DNA of 64,000 nt, from the NCBI RefSeq assembly GCF_003123685.1, contig NZ_QCYJ01000103.1, positions 682,001-746,000 on the forward strand, written 5' to 3'. Positions 34,323 to 43,659 of this stretch are shown here, piece after piece. Each line of letters starts with the position of its first letter. Position 1 is the first letter of the stretch. This DNA is from Nocardia aurea (GTDB taxonomy: Bacteria; Actinomycetota; Actinomycetes; Mycobacteriales; Mycobacteriaceae). The translations under genes and the position numbers were made by a program. Below the pieces are notes generated by a model, which saw only the letters and a program-made list of their open reading frames with translations, was not told the origin of the DNA and ran no database searches.

Positions 34323-37300
34323 ATGGCGACCGAAGAGGAGCTTCGGGCATACCTGAAGCGAGCCGCAATCGACTTGCATCGCACCCGGCAGCGTCTGCAG
34401 GAGGTGGAATACCGGTCGAGTGAGCCCATCGCGGTGATCGGCATGGGCTGCCGGTATCCCGGCGGCGTCGAATCCCCGGAGGATCTGTGGCAGATGGTCG
34501 CCGACGGTCGTGACGTGATCTCGCGGTTTCCGACCGATCGCGGGTGGGACGTCGACGGTCTCTATCACCCCGACCCCGACCACGAAGGGACGTCGTACTC
34601 CTCGCACGGCGGCTTCCTGGAAGCCGCCGCCGATTTCGACGCTGCCTTCTTCGGCATCAGCCCGCGTGAAGCGCTGGCGATGGAACCGCAGCAGCGGCAC
34701 ATGCTCGAGGTCGCCTGGGAGGCGCTCGAACGTGCGGGTATCGACCCGAATACGTTGCGCGGCACCGATACCGGTGTGTTCGCCGGTATCATCGAGGTCG
34801 AATACGGCCCGACCATCATGGACGACCGCAGTGGTCTGGCCGGCTGGTTGCTGATCGGCCGGACCTCCAGCGTCGCGTCGGGGCGGGTGGCCTACTCGCT
34901 CGGCCTCGAGGGCCCCGCGGTCTCGCTGGACACCGCGTGCTCGTCGTCGCTGGTGGCCATTCACCAGGCCGCGAATTCGCTGCGGTCGGGCGAATGTTCG
35001 CTGGCACTGGCCGGTGGCGCGACGATCATGCCGACACCGGAGGCGTTCATCGCCTTCTCCCGTCAGCGCGTGATTTCGGCGGACGGGCGGGCCAAGGCGT
35101 TCGCGGCCGCCGCCGACGGCACCACCTGGTCCGAAGGTGTCGGACTGCTTGTCCTGGAACGACTATCGGACGCGCAGCGCAACGGCCACCCCGTCCTGGC
35201 CGTGTTGCGCGGATCCGCGGTGAACCAGGACGGCGCGTCCAACGGTCTGACCGCGCCGAACGGCCCATCGCAGCGGCGGGTCATCGAAGCCGCGCTGCGC
35301 AATGCCAAGATTCCCGCGTCCGGCGTCGATGTCGTCGAGGCGCACGGCACCGGCACCCCACTGGGTGACCCGATCGAGGCGAACGCGCTGCTGGCCACCT
35401 ACGGCCAGGACCGCACGACGCCGCTGCTGCTCGGCTCGATCAAATCGAACATCGGTCACAGCAGTGCCGCGGCCGGTGTGGCAGGCGCGATCAAGGTGAT
35501 CATGGCGATGCGGCACGGGACGGTGCCGCCGACCCTGCACGTCGACGAGCCGTCGCACCAGGTCGACTGGGACGCGGGTGCGGTGGAACTGGTGACCGAG
35601 GCCACGCGGTGGCCCGAGGTCGACCGTCCGCGCCGGGCGGCGGTGTCCGCCTTCGGTATCAGCGGCACCAACTCCCATGTGATCTTCGAAGAGGCGCCCG
35701 CTCCCGTCACCGAGGAGAGCGAGCCCGAGGCAGCCGGTGTCGAGCAGGTCGAGCCCGCGGCGACGGCATGGGTCGTCTCCGCGGCCACCGCGCCCGCGCT
35801 GTCCGATCAGATCGCCCGGTTGAGCACCTTCCTCGACGATCATCCCGAGCACTCGCCCGCCGACATCGGGTATTCGCTGGCCTCCCGGCGCGCCAGGTTC
35901 GCCCATCGCGCGGTGGTGCTCGGCAGCACCCGCGAGGAACTGATCGCGGCGCTGAAGACGGCCGCGTCGGTCGTCGAAGACTCCGCGACCGCCGACGCCG
36001 GGGCCAACGTGGCGGTCGGCGTGGCGGGCAGCTCCGCCAAGACCGCGGTGATGTTCCCCGGCCAGGGCGCGCAGCGCGTCGGCATGGGGCGCGCGCTGTA
36101 CGAGCGGTATCCGGTGTACGCCGCCGCCTTCGACGAGGTGTGCGCGCGGCTCGACCCCGCACTGGGGCGTTCGCTGCGCGAGGTCGTCTTCGCCGAACCA
36201 GATACCGCCGAGGCGGCGCTGCTCGATCACACCGCCTTCACCCAGGCCGCGCTTTTCGCGGTCGAGGTGGCGCTGTTCCGGTTGGCCGAGAGTTTCGGCG
36301 TCCTACCGGATCTGGTGCTCGGACACTCGATCGGCGAGATCTCGGCCGCCCACGTCGCGGGTGTGCTGTCGCTGGATGACGCGGCCACCCTGGTCGCCGC
36401 GCGTGGCAGGCTCATGCAGGCGCTGCCCGAGGGTGGCGCGATGCTGTCGGTGCGTGCGGACGAGCAGACGGTGCTGCCGTTGCTGTCCGGCCGCGAGAGC
36501 GGTGTGGCCATCGCCGCGATCAACAGCCCGTCGGCGCTGACGATCTCGGGTGTTGCCGAGGTCGTCGACGACATCGCGGCGGAGTTGCGCTCGCTCGGAC
36601 ACACGGTCAAACCGCTGCGGGTGAGCCACGCGTTCCACTCGCCGCTCATGGAGCCGATGCTCGCCGAATTCGGCGCGGTCGCCGCCTCGCTCACCTACCA
36701 GCGGCCGTCGATCCCGATCGTCTCCAACGTCACCGGCACGGTCGCCGAACCCGAGCAGCTGTGCACCCCGGAGTACTGGGTGCGCCATGTCCGCGAGGCG
36801 GTCCGCTTCGCCGACGGCGTGCGCGCCGCGCATGATTTCGGCGCGACGGTGTTCCTCGAGGTGGGGCCGGGCGCGAGTTCGACCACCCTGGTCGACGAGG
36901 TGCTCAACGACGGTGTCGACGAGGCCGTCGCCGTGGCCACCGCGCTGCTGCGACCCAAGCAGGACGAGCCGATCGCGTTCTACGCGGGTCTGGCCGCCGC
37001 GCACGCTTCGGGCACCGCGGTCGACTGGACCCGGGGCATCGATGTGGACGCGGTCGCGCGGGTCGACCTGCCGACCTACGCGTTCCAGCACCGGCGTTAC
37101 TGGCTGGACAAGCCGACCGGAACCGGCGACGTCGCGGGCGTCGGCCTCGGCGTGGTCGATCACCCGCTGCTCGGCGCGAAGATCACGCAGGCGAGCGGCG
37201 GCGACGATGTGCTGCTGACCGGCCTGTTGTCGACCCGGGCCCAGCCCTGGCTGGCCGATCACGTGGTCGGCGGCTCGATCCTGGTGCCGGGCACCGCGTT

Positions 37301-40300
37301 CGTGGAGATCGCCCTGCTGGCCGGTGCCCAGGTCGGCGTCCCCCGGATCGGCGAACTGGTGTTGCAGGCACCGCTGGTGTTGCCCGAGCGGGGTGGTGTC
37401 GAGGTGCAGGCCGTGGTCGGTGGTTCCGGCGACGATCGTCCCATCACCGTCTACTCGCGGCCCCAGCAGCTCGACGACGAGGTCGAGCAGGCGGAGTGGA
37501 CAGTGCACGCCACCGGCTCGCTGGTGCTCGACGACGCGTCCGCGGTCGTGACGGCGGAGCCTGCCAGCTGGCCCGTGTCCGGCGCCACCTCGGTCGAGAT
37601 CGGTGATCCCTACGCCGAACTCGCCGACGCGGGCTACGGCTACGGTCCGGTGTTCCAGGGGCTGCGCGCGGTCTGGCGGCGCGGCGAGGAACTGTTCGCC
37701 GAGGTGGAACTGCCGGAGCAGGCGCGCGGCGCGGCGGGAGCGTTCGGGATCCACCCGGCGCTGCTCGACGCGGCGTTGCACGCGATGGCCGTCGCCGGCG
37801 GCGATACCGACGGTGACCAGATCCGGTTGCCGTTCGCGTGGGAGGGCGTCACCCTGCACGCGGTCGGCGCCACGGCGGTGCGCGTTCGACTCGCGGCCAC
37901 CGGCACGGATCGGATGTCGATCACCGCGGTCGACACGGCGGGCGCACCGGTCGTCACGGTGGACGGACTGTCGCTGCGGGCGATGTCACGCGACGCGCTC
38001 GGCGGGTCCGCGAAGCCGGCCGCCGCCGAGGGGCTGTACGCATCGACCTGGGTGCCGCAGCCGGTTGTCGAAGCGGCACAGGGGAACTGGGAGCCCTACG
38101 CCGACGTCGAGAACGAGTACGAAGAGGTGGTCAGCACCGCGAGCGCCAAGGCCGTGGTGCTGCGCTTCGGTGGCGACACCGAGGACGTGCCGGGCCCGGA
38201 CGCGGTGCGCACCACGGTGACCACGGTGCTGCGGCGGGTACAGGACGTGCTCGCCGACGAGCGCAACGCCGACGCCACCCTGGTGGTGGTCACCAGCCAC
38301 GCGGTCTCGATCGAAGGCGCCGAGCCGATCGGTGACCTGGCGGTGGCGCCGGTGTGGGGCTTGTTGCGCAGCGCGCAGGCCGAGCAGCCCGACCGTATCC
38401 AGCTCGTCGACGTCGACGACGCGGACGACTACCGCGCCGCCGTCGCCGCGACGCTCGGCGGTTCCGAGGGGCAGGTCGCGTTCCGGCGCGGCGTGCCGCA
38501 CGTACCCCGCCTCGCCCGTCCCGGCGCGGACAGCGCGTCCGGATCGGCCCTGGTCGGTAGCAGGCCGTGGCTGCTGACCTCGCTCGGCAAGGGCACGCTG
38601 CACGGCGACAACATCGTGCTGGTCGAGAGTTCCGACAGCGAGCCCTTGCGCCCGGGCGAGGTGCGGGTGCGACTGCGGGCCTCCGGTATGAACTTCCGCG
38701 ACGTACTGATCGTGCTCGGCATGTACCCGGATCCGGACGCGCCGATCGGCGGTGAGGGCGCGGGCATCATCGTCGACGTGGCCGACGACGTCACCGAATT
38801 CGCCGTCGGCGACAAGGTGATGGGCCTGTTCTCCGGACTCGGCTCCACCGTCGTCTCCGATCAGCGCATGGTGGCCGCGATGCCCGAGGGGTGGACCTAC
38901 GCGCAAGCGGCGGCCGTCCCCGCGGTCTTCGGCACCGCCTACTACTCGCTGGTCGATCTGGCAGGCGTGCGGGCGGGGGAGTCGCTGCTCATCCACGCCG
39001 CGACCGGTGGTGTCGGCATGGCGGCGACCCAGCTGGCCAGGCACCTCGGGCTCGAGGTCTACGCGACGGCCAGCGAGCCGAAGTGGAAGACCCTGCGCGA
39101 GATCGGCTACGACGACGCGAATATCGGGAACTCGCGCACCCTCGACTTCGAGCAGAAGTTCCTGGCCGCGACCGACGGGCGCGGCGTGGACGTGGTCCTC
39201 GACTCGCTCGCGGGCGATTTCGTCGACGCGTCCCTGCGGCTGCTGCCGCGCGGCGGTCGGTTCATCGAGATGGGCCAGACCGACGTGCGTGATCCGGAGA
39301 AGATCGCGCGGGAGTATCCCGGTGTCGCCTACCGCGGATTCGTGCTGATGGAAGCCGGACCCGACCGGCTGCACGAGATCCTCACCGAACTGGTGGCGCT
39401 GTTCGCGAGCGGCGCGCTTGCCCCACTTCCGGTCACCACCTGGGACGTGCGCCGGGCGCCGGAGGCGTTCCGTTTCCTCAGCCAGGCCAGGCATGTCGGC
39501 AAGAACGTACTGACGATTCCGGCCCCGCTCGATCCCGAGGGCACGGTGCTCGTCACCGGCGGCACGGGCGTGCTCGGTGGGGAGATCGCTCGTCACCTGG
39601 TGCGGGCAAGGGGGATGCGTCACCTGGTGCTGACCAGCCGCAGTGGTTCGGCGGCGGCGGGTGCGAGCGAACTGCGCGAGGAACTGATCGCGCTCGGCGC
39701 CGAAGTCGAGATCGCCGCCTGCGACGTCGCCGACCGCGACGCGCTGGCAGCGCTGCTGGCCGACATCCCGCGGGCACACCCGCTGACCGCGGTCGTGCAT
39801 ACGGCGGGCGTGACCGATGACGCGGTGTTCGGGGCACAGACCCCGAAGAGCCTGGAGACCGCGCTGCGGCCGAAGGTCGACGCCGCGTGGAACCTGCACG
39901 TGGCCACCCGGGACCTGGGGCTCGCGGAGTTCGTGCTCTACTCCTCGGTCGCCGGTGTGCTCGGCGGTCCGGGTCAGGCGAACTACGCCGCCGCCAACGT
40001 CTACCTCGACGCGCTGGCCCAGCACCGGCAGCGACTCGGATTGCCCGCGACCTCGATCGCGTGGGGACTCTGGGCGCAGGCCAGTGGCATCACCGCGGAG
40101 TTGTCGGATATCGACCGGGCGCGCATGCGTCGCGACGGCATGATCGGCATCGACACCGCCGACGGTGTGGTCATGTTCGACAACGCCCTGTCGACGGGTG
40201 CGGCGCTGACGGTGGCCGCGCGGCTCGATCTCGCGGCGATCAGGGCCGCGGGCGCCGACGATCCGACACTGCTGCCGCCGCCGCTGCGCGGTCTGCTGCG

Positions 40301-40859
40301 GGCCGCACCTCGGCGTGCCGGAGGTGGCGCGGGCGAGGCCGGTGAATCCTCTTCGCTGGCGAAGAGCCTGCTCGCGATGAGTCCGGTGGATCAGGAGCGC
40401 ACGATGCTCACTCTGATCAGGTCGCATGCCGCCGCGGTGCTCGGGCACGATTCGCCCGACGAGATCGGGCCCGGCCAGGCGTTCACCGACCTCGGCTTCG
40501 ACTCCCTCGGCGCGGTGGAGTTCCGTAACCGACTCAAGTCGGCGACCGGGCTCAAGCTGACCACGACGGTGGTGTTCGACTACCCGACGCCGGCCATCCT
40601 GGCTCGGTACATGTGCGAGGAGATCGTCCCGGCCGACGCGGCGGCGGCGCGCATCATCGCCGAGATCGACACCGTCGCCGCGGGTTTCGCGGCAGCGGCA
40701 CTGAGCGGTGCCGAGCGGACCGATATCGCCGACCGCCTCGACGAACTCCTGCGCGCCGTGCGGGGCGAGGAAGACGATGCCGTGATCTCCGAACTCGGCA
40801 GCGCCGCCGACGACGAACTGTTCGAGTTCTTCGACAGCGACCCCGCGAGCCTGGGGTAG
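34323..40859 (+). CDS. Type I polyketide synthase, one fully reducing module (KS-AT-DH-ER-KR-ACP)
   Basis: ATG 34323 follows GGAGGAG; 2178 aa. An N-terminal docking coiled coil (about 1-32) precedes KS (34-460; Cys206, EAHGTGT, KSNIGH), AT (about 550-880; GHSIGE with Ser669, HAFHSP, both indicating malonyl-CoA), DH (about 940-1220; HVVGGSILVP with His980, D in LLDAALH), ER (about 1440-1740; GGVGMAATQLA near 1561), KR (about 1740-1930; GGTGVLG, Ser-Tyr pair in YSSVAGVL and QANYAAAN) and ACP (Ser2061 in GFDSLGA). The C-terminus DDELFEFFDSDP is a typical docking tail. All catalytic motifs look intact, predicting addition of a saturated two-carbon unit. There is no loading domain and no thioesterase. 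It is paralogous to 44996-51388. Confidence 0.95.
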   Translation: MATEEELRAYLKRAAIDLHRTRQRLQEVEYRSSEPIAVIGMGCRYPGGVESPEDLWQMVADGRDVISRFPTDRGWDVDGLYHPDPDHEGTSYSSHGGFLEAAADFDAAFFGISPREALAMEPQQRHMLEVAWEALERAGIDPNTLRGTDTGVFAGIIEVEYGPTIMDDRSGLAGWLLIGRTSSVASGRVAYSLGLEGPAVSLDTACSSSLVAIHQAANSLRSGECSLALAGGATIMPTPEAFIAFSRQRVISADGRAKAFAAAADGTTWSEGVGLLVLERLSDAQRNGHPVLAVLRGSAVNQDGASNGLTAPNGPSQRRVIEAALRNAKIPASGVDVVEAHGTGTPLGDPIEANALLATYGQDRTTPLLLGSIKSNIGHSSAAAGVAGAIKVIMAMRHGTVPPTLHVDEPSHQVDWDAGAVELVTEATRWPEVDRPRRAAVSAFGISGTNSHVIFEEAPAPVTEESEPEAAGVEQVEPAATAWVVSAATAPALSDQIARLSTFLDDHPEHSPADIGYSLASRRARFAHRAVVLGSTREELIAALKTAASVVEDSATADAGANVAVGVAGSSAKTAVMFPGQGAQRVGMGRALYERYPVYAAAFDEVCARLDPALGRSLREVVFAEPDTAEAALLDHTAFTQAALFAVEVALFRLAESFGVLPDLVLGHSIGEISAAHVAGVLSLDDAATLVAARGRLMQALPEGGAMLSVRADEQTVLPLLSGRESGVAIAAINSPSALTISGVAEVVDDIAAELRSLGHTVKPLRVSHAFHSPLMEPMLAEFGAVAASLTYQRPSIPIVSNVTGTVAEPEQLCTPEYWVRHVREAVRFADGVRAAHDFGATVFLEVGPGASSTTLVDEVLNDGVDEAVAVATALLRPKQDEPIAFYAGLAAAHASGTAVDWTRGIDVDAVARVDLPTYAFQHRRYWLDKPTGTGDVAGVGLGVVDHPLLGAKITQASGGDDVLLTGLLSTRAQPWLADHVVGGSILVPGTAFVEIALLAGAQVGVPRIGELVLQAPLVLPERGGVEVQAVVGGSGDDRPITVYSRPQQLDDEVEQAEWTVHATGSLVLDDASAVVTAEPASWPVSGATSVEIGDPYAELADAGYGYGPVFQGLRAVWRRGEELFAEVELPEQARGAAGAFGIHPALLDAALHAMAVAGGDTDGDQIRLPFAWEGVTLHAVGATAVRVRLAATGTDRMSITAVDTAGAPVVTVDGLSLRAMSRDALGGSAKPAAAEGLYASTWVPQPVVEAAQGNWEPYADVENEYEEVVSTASAKAVVLRFGGDTEDVPGPDAVRTTVTTVLRRVQDVLADERNADATLVVVTSHAVSIEGAEPIGDLAVAPVWGLLRSAQAEQPDRIQLVDVDDADDYRAAVAATLGGSEGQVAFRRGVPHVPRLARPGADSASGSALVGSRPWLLTSLGKGTLHGDNIVLVESSDSEPLRPGEVRVRLRASGMNFRDVLIVLGMYPDPDAPIGGEGAGIIVDVADDVTEFAVGDKVMGLFSGLGSTVVSDQRMVAAMPEGWTYAQAAAVPAVFGTAYYSLVDLAGVRAGESLLIHAATGGVGMAATQLARHLGLEVYATASEPKWKTLREIGYDDANIGNSRTLDFEQKFLAATDGRGVDVVLDSLAGDFVDASLRLLPRGGRFIEMGQTDVRDPEKIAREYPGVAYRGFVLMEAGPDRLHEILTELVALFASGALAPLPVTTWDVRRAPEAFRFLSQARHVGKNVLTIPAPLDPEGTVLVTGGTGVLGGEIARHLVRARGMRHLVLTSRSGSAAAGASELREELIALGAEVEIAACDVADRDALAALLADIPRAHPLTAVVHTAGVTDDAVFGAQTPKSLETALRPKVDAAWNLHVATRDLGLAEFVLYSSVAGVLGGPGQANYAAANVYLDALAQHRQRLGLPATSIAWGLWAQASGITAELSDIDRARMRRDGMIGIDTADGVVMFDNALSTGAALTVAARLDLAAIRAAGADDPTLLPPPLRGLLRAAPRRAGGGAGEAGESSSLAKSLLAMSPVDQERTMLTLIRSHAAAVLGHDSPDEIGPGQAFTDLGFDSLGAVEFRNRLKSATGLKLTTTVVFDYPTPAILARYMCEEIVPADAAAARIIAEIDTVAAGFAAAALSGAERTDIADRLDELLRAVRGEEDDAVISELGSAADDELFEFFDSDPASLG

Positions 40860-40863
40860 GTCG

Positions 40864-40904
40864 GCCGCCGCCGCGCCCCGGGCATCGCAGCGGGCGGCGG
40901 CGGC
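40864..40904 (+). terminator. G+C hairpin in the 122-bp gap after PKS 1
   Basis: GCCGCCGCC-GC-GCCC pairs with GGGCGGCGGCGGC with a 2-nt bulge, 4 bp after the stop. There is no T-run. It could weaken rather than end transcription, since the downstream genes have no obvious promoter. Confidence 0.35.
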
Positions 40905-40981
40905 ACAGTTCGTCATCTCACCCCTGACCCGGCGTCGTCGACGAGACGGCGCCGGGTCGTCAGAAAGGAAATACCGACCTC

Positions 40982-41869
40982 ATGCGAATGCGACATCATG
41001 GTGCCGCCGCTCTTCTGGTGTCCGCGTTGGCGGTCATCGCCAACGCCGTGGCGTCACCGATCGCCGTGGCGAAGCCGGGGGTGCCGATCGCGAGCGACCG
41101 TTGTACCGCCGAACAGCGCACCGCGTCGCTGCGAGCCGACCAGCAGCGCGTGTTCGACCTGCTCGGTCCGCTGCGGACGCTGAACGGCCCGCAGGACCTG
41201 GCGCCGCTGGCGGCCGCGGGCACCTACGGTCCCGACTCGCACGGCTGGGTGCAGTACGAGCGGATGGGTGTGGCGCTGCTGGACCTGAACCAGGCACTGC
41301 AGATCATCGGCAAGCAGATGCCCGGGATGAACCCGGGCCGCGACACCGTGGTCAGCGGCAAGCCCGCGGGATTGTTCTACCGCTCACGACAGACCGGCTT
41401 CGACTACCACGACGCCGTGACGCCCGCGTTCCCGTACGACCTGGTCGGCTGGTTCTACGCCGGTGTCTACACCCCCGGTGAGACCCCGAACGAGGTGGGG
41501 CTGTGCATGTTCCGCGGCGACTGGGCCTTCCACGAGCGTGGCGTGCACACCTTCCCGAAGTTCGACATGTACATGATGCCGCCGCAGGAGGACTATCTCG
41601 GCCAGAAGCGGGGCGACACCCCGCTGCCGGGTGGGTCGACACCGTCCGGGCTGGTCCATCCGCGCGGCTGGGACGTGCACATCTTCCTCGACCCGACGAA
41701 CCCCACGACGCCGGTGGCCTCGGACCTGAGCCCGTTCGGCGACATTCCCGGCGTGGTCGGCGGTATGGACACCGCGTTCCCGTACCCGGTCTGGCCGGAC
41801 GAGCTCGCGGCCGGTGCCGATCCGCATCCGGTCACACCCGGGATGACCTCCGGGCACAGCCACAATTGA
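40982..41869 (+). CDS. Secreted protein of unknown function in the PKS operon
   Basis: ATG 40982; 295 aa (ATG 40988 is an alternative; AAAGGAAA lies upstream). A Sec signal peptide is visible: MRMRHHGAAALL, a hydrophobic run, and AVAKPG near residue 32. The mature protein is rich in Pro, Tyr, Trp and His, with segments such as AFPYDLVGWFYAGVYTP, FPKFDMYMMPPQEDYLG, HPRGWDVHIFLDP and a His-rich C-terminus (GHSHN). There are two Cys in the mature part. I do not recognise the family and see no catalytic signature. The 11-bp gap to the monooxygenase gene places it in the operon; a periplasmic or extracellular role in handling the product is possible. Confidence 0.75.
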   Translation: MRMRHHGAAALLVSALAVIANAVASPIAVAKPGVPIASDRCTAEQRTASLRADQQRVFDLLGPLRTLNGPQDLAPLAAAGTYGPDSHGWVQYERMGVALLDLNQALQIIGKQMPGMNPGRDTVVSGKPAGLFYRSRQTGFDYHDAVTPAFPYDLVGWFYAGVYTPGETPNEVGLCMFRGDWAFHERGVHTFPKFDMYMMPPQEDYLGQKRGDTPLPGGSTPSGLVHPRGWDVHIFLDPTNPTTPVASDLSPFGDIPGVVGGMDTAFPYPVWPDELAAGADPHPVTPGMTSGHSHN

Positions 41870-41880
41870 TCGGAGCGCCA

Positions 41881-43659
41881 ATGACACAGCCGGACAACGT
41901 CACCGTACTGATCGTCGGCGCGGGCGGGTGTGGGTTGTCCACGTCGATCTTCCTCTCCAATCTCGGCGTGGATCACCTGCTGATCGAGCAACGCGGCGAG
42001 ACGTCGCGGCTGCCGAAGGCCCACTACCTGAGCCAGCGGACCATGGAGCTGTACCGCCAGCACGGGGTCGCCGACGCGATCACCGCGGTCGGCGCGCCAC
42101 TGGACAAGTTCGGCAAGGTGGTGTGGCAGACCTCGCTGACCGGCCGCGGCCCCTACGACGGCAAGGTGCTCTACGAACTCGACGCCTTCGGGGCGGGCTC
42201 GCTGAGCGAACGCTACGCGGGCGACAGCCCGGTCGATTCGACCAACCTGCCACAGATCCGGCTGGAGCCGATCCTGCGCGACCTGGCCGAACAGCGTGCG
42301 CCCGGTCGCGTCCGGTACGGGTGCGAACTGCTCGACTGGGTCGACGAGGGCTCGATGATCGTGGCCCGGCTGCGCGACGCCGACGGCGTGGAGTCGACGG
42401 TGCGGGCGAAGTACCTGATCGCCGCCGACGGCGGTCGCACCGTGGGGCCGCGGCTGAAGGTGAAGATGGAGGGGTGGCCGAAGTTCCACCAGGTCACCAC
42501 GGCGCATTTCTCGGCCGACCTGTCGCGCTGGCAGCACGACGGCGCCCTGATCACCTTCTTCATCAACCCCGAACTCGCCGAGTTGTCCGGCGCGATGCTG
42601 GTACAGATGGGACCCACCTGGGGGAAGTTCTCCGAGGAATGGGGTCTGCACTTCACCGCGGACGCCGACGATCCGGCACGTACCCGCAAAGACGCGCTGC
42701 TGCAACGGATTCGCGATGTGCTCAAGGCGCCGGACCTGCCGATCACCTTGCACAAGGTGAGCAGCTGGACCGTCGACGCGGTGCTCGCGGCGAAGTACCG
42801 GGTGGGCAATGTGTTCCTGGCGGGCGACGCGGCGCACCGCATGCCACCGGCCGCGGGGCTTGGCCTGAACACCGCCATCCAGGACGGCCACAATCTGGCC
42901 TGGAAGATCGCGGCCGTGGAGTCGGGGCGCTCGGAGGCCTCCCTGCTCGACAGCTACGAATCCGAGCGACGCCCGGTCGGCCGGGACAATCTGGACTGGG
43001 CGCTGGGCATCCTGAAGAACACCGAACTGATCACCGAGAACGCGCTCGGCTTCGGTCCCCAGGTGCCGCGGCTGGTGCGGCCCGCGTTCTTCCACGTGTA
43101 CTTCGAGGATTCCCGTCGTGGCGCGACGACCAGGGCCCGGGCCGGTGAGGTGTTCCGCACCCACCGGGTCGACTGCCAGGCCCACGACATGGAACTCGGC
43201 CTGGCCTACGCCGAAGGCGCCCTCACCCCCGACGGCACCGCGGCGCCGCCGCGCGCGCCGATGGGCGATATCTACCACCCGACCACGCGGCCCGGGCACC
43301 GGTTGCCGCACGCGTGGTTGGACAAGGACGGCACCCGACTGTCGACCTTGGACCTGGTTCCGCGCGACCGCCCGGTGCTGCTGGTCGGTCCCGAGGGACA
43401 GCCGTGGCTCGACGCGGCGCGTGAGCTCGGCGCCGACCCCGATGCCCCGTTCGTGGTCGCGGCCATCGGCGACGACCACGTCGCGGCCACCTATCGCGAG
43501 GACGGTGCCTGGTCGCGGGTCCGCGAGATCGCCGACGACGGGGCGATCCTGGTGCGCCCCGACCACCACGTGTGCTGGCGCAGCCTGCGCGGCAACGACA
43601 ATCCGGCGGCCGCGTTGCGCGCCGCCTTCGCGAACACAGGAGCGAGTCGATGGCGATGA
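41881..43659 (+). CDS. FAD-dependent aromatic monooxygenase (PheA/TfdB type)
   Basis: ATG 41881 follows GGAGCGCC; 592 aa. The dinucleotide-binding motif GAGGCG is at residues 13-18, with a Glu ending the second strand (LLIEQRGE). The flavin motif AGDAAHRMPPAAGLGLNTAI lies around 314-333, and a thioredoxin-like C-terminal domain starts about residue 440, the layout of phenol and chlorophenol hydroxylases. These enzymes hydroxylate aromatic rings using NAD(P)H and oxygen. In a PKS operon with a chorismate-dehydratase homologue nearby, ring hydroxylation of a 3-oxy-benzoyl unit is a sensible inference. The last 10 bases overlap the next gene. Confidence 0.88.
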   Translation: MTQPDNVTVLIVGAGGCGLSTSIFLSNLGVDHLLIEQRGETSRLPKAHYLSQRTMELYRQHGVADAITAVGAPLDKFGKVVWQTSLTGRGPYDGKVLYELDAFGAGSLSERYAGDSPVDSTNLPQIRLEPILRDLAEQRAPGRVRYGCELLDWVDEGSMIVARLRDADGVESTVRAKYLIAADGGRTVGPRLKVKMEGWPKFHQVTTAHFSADLSRWQHDGALITFFINPELAELSGAMLVQMGPTWGKFSEEWGLHFTADADDPARTRKDALLQRIRDVLKAPDLPITLHKVSSWTVDAVLAAKYRVGNVFLAGDAAHRMPPAAGLGLNTAIQDGHNLAWKIAAVESGRSEASLLDSYESERRPVGRDNLDWALGILKNTELITENALGFGPQVPRLVRPAFFHVYFEDSRRGATTRARAGEVFRTHRVDCQAHDMELGLAYAEGALTPDGTAAPPRAPMGDIYHPTTRPGHRLPHAWLDKDGTRLSTLDLVPRDRPVLLVGPEGQPWLDAARELGADPDAPFVVAAIGDDHVAATYREDGAWSRVREIADDGAILVRPDHHVCWRSLRGNDNPAAALRAAFANTGASRWR

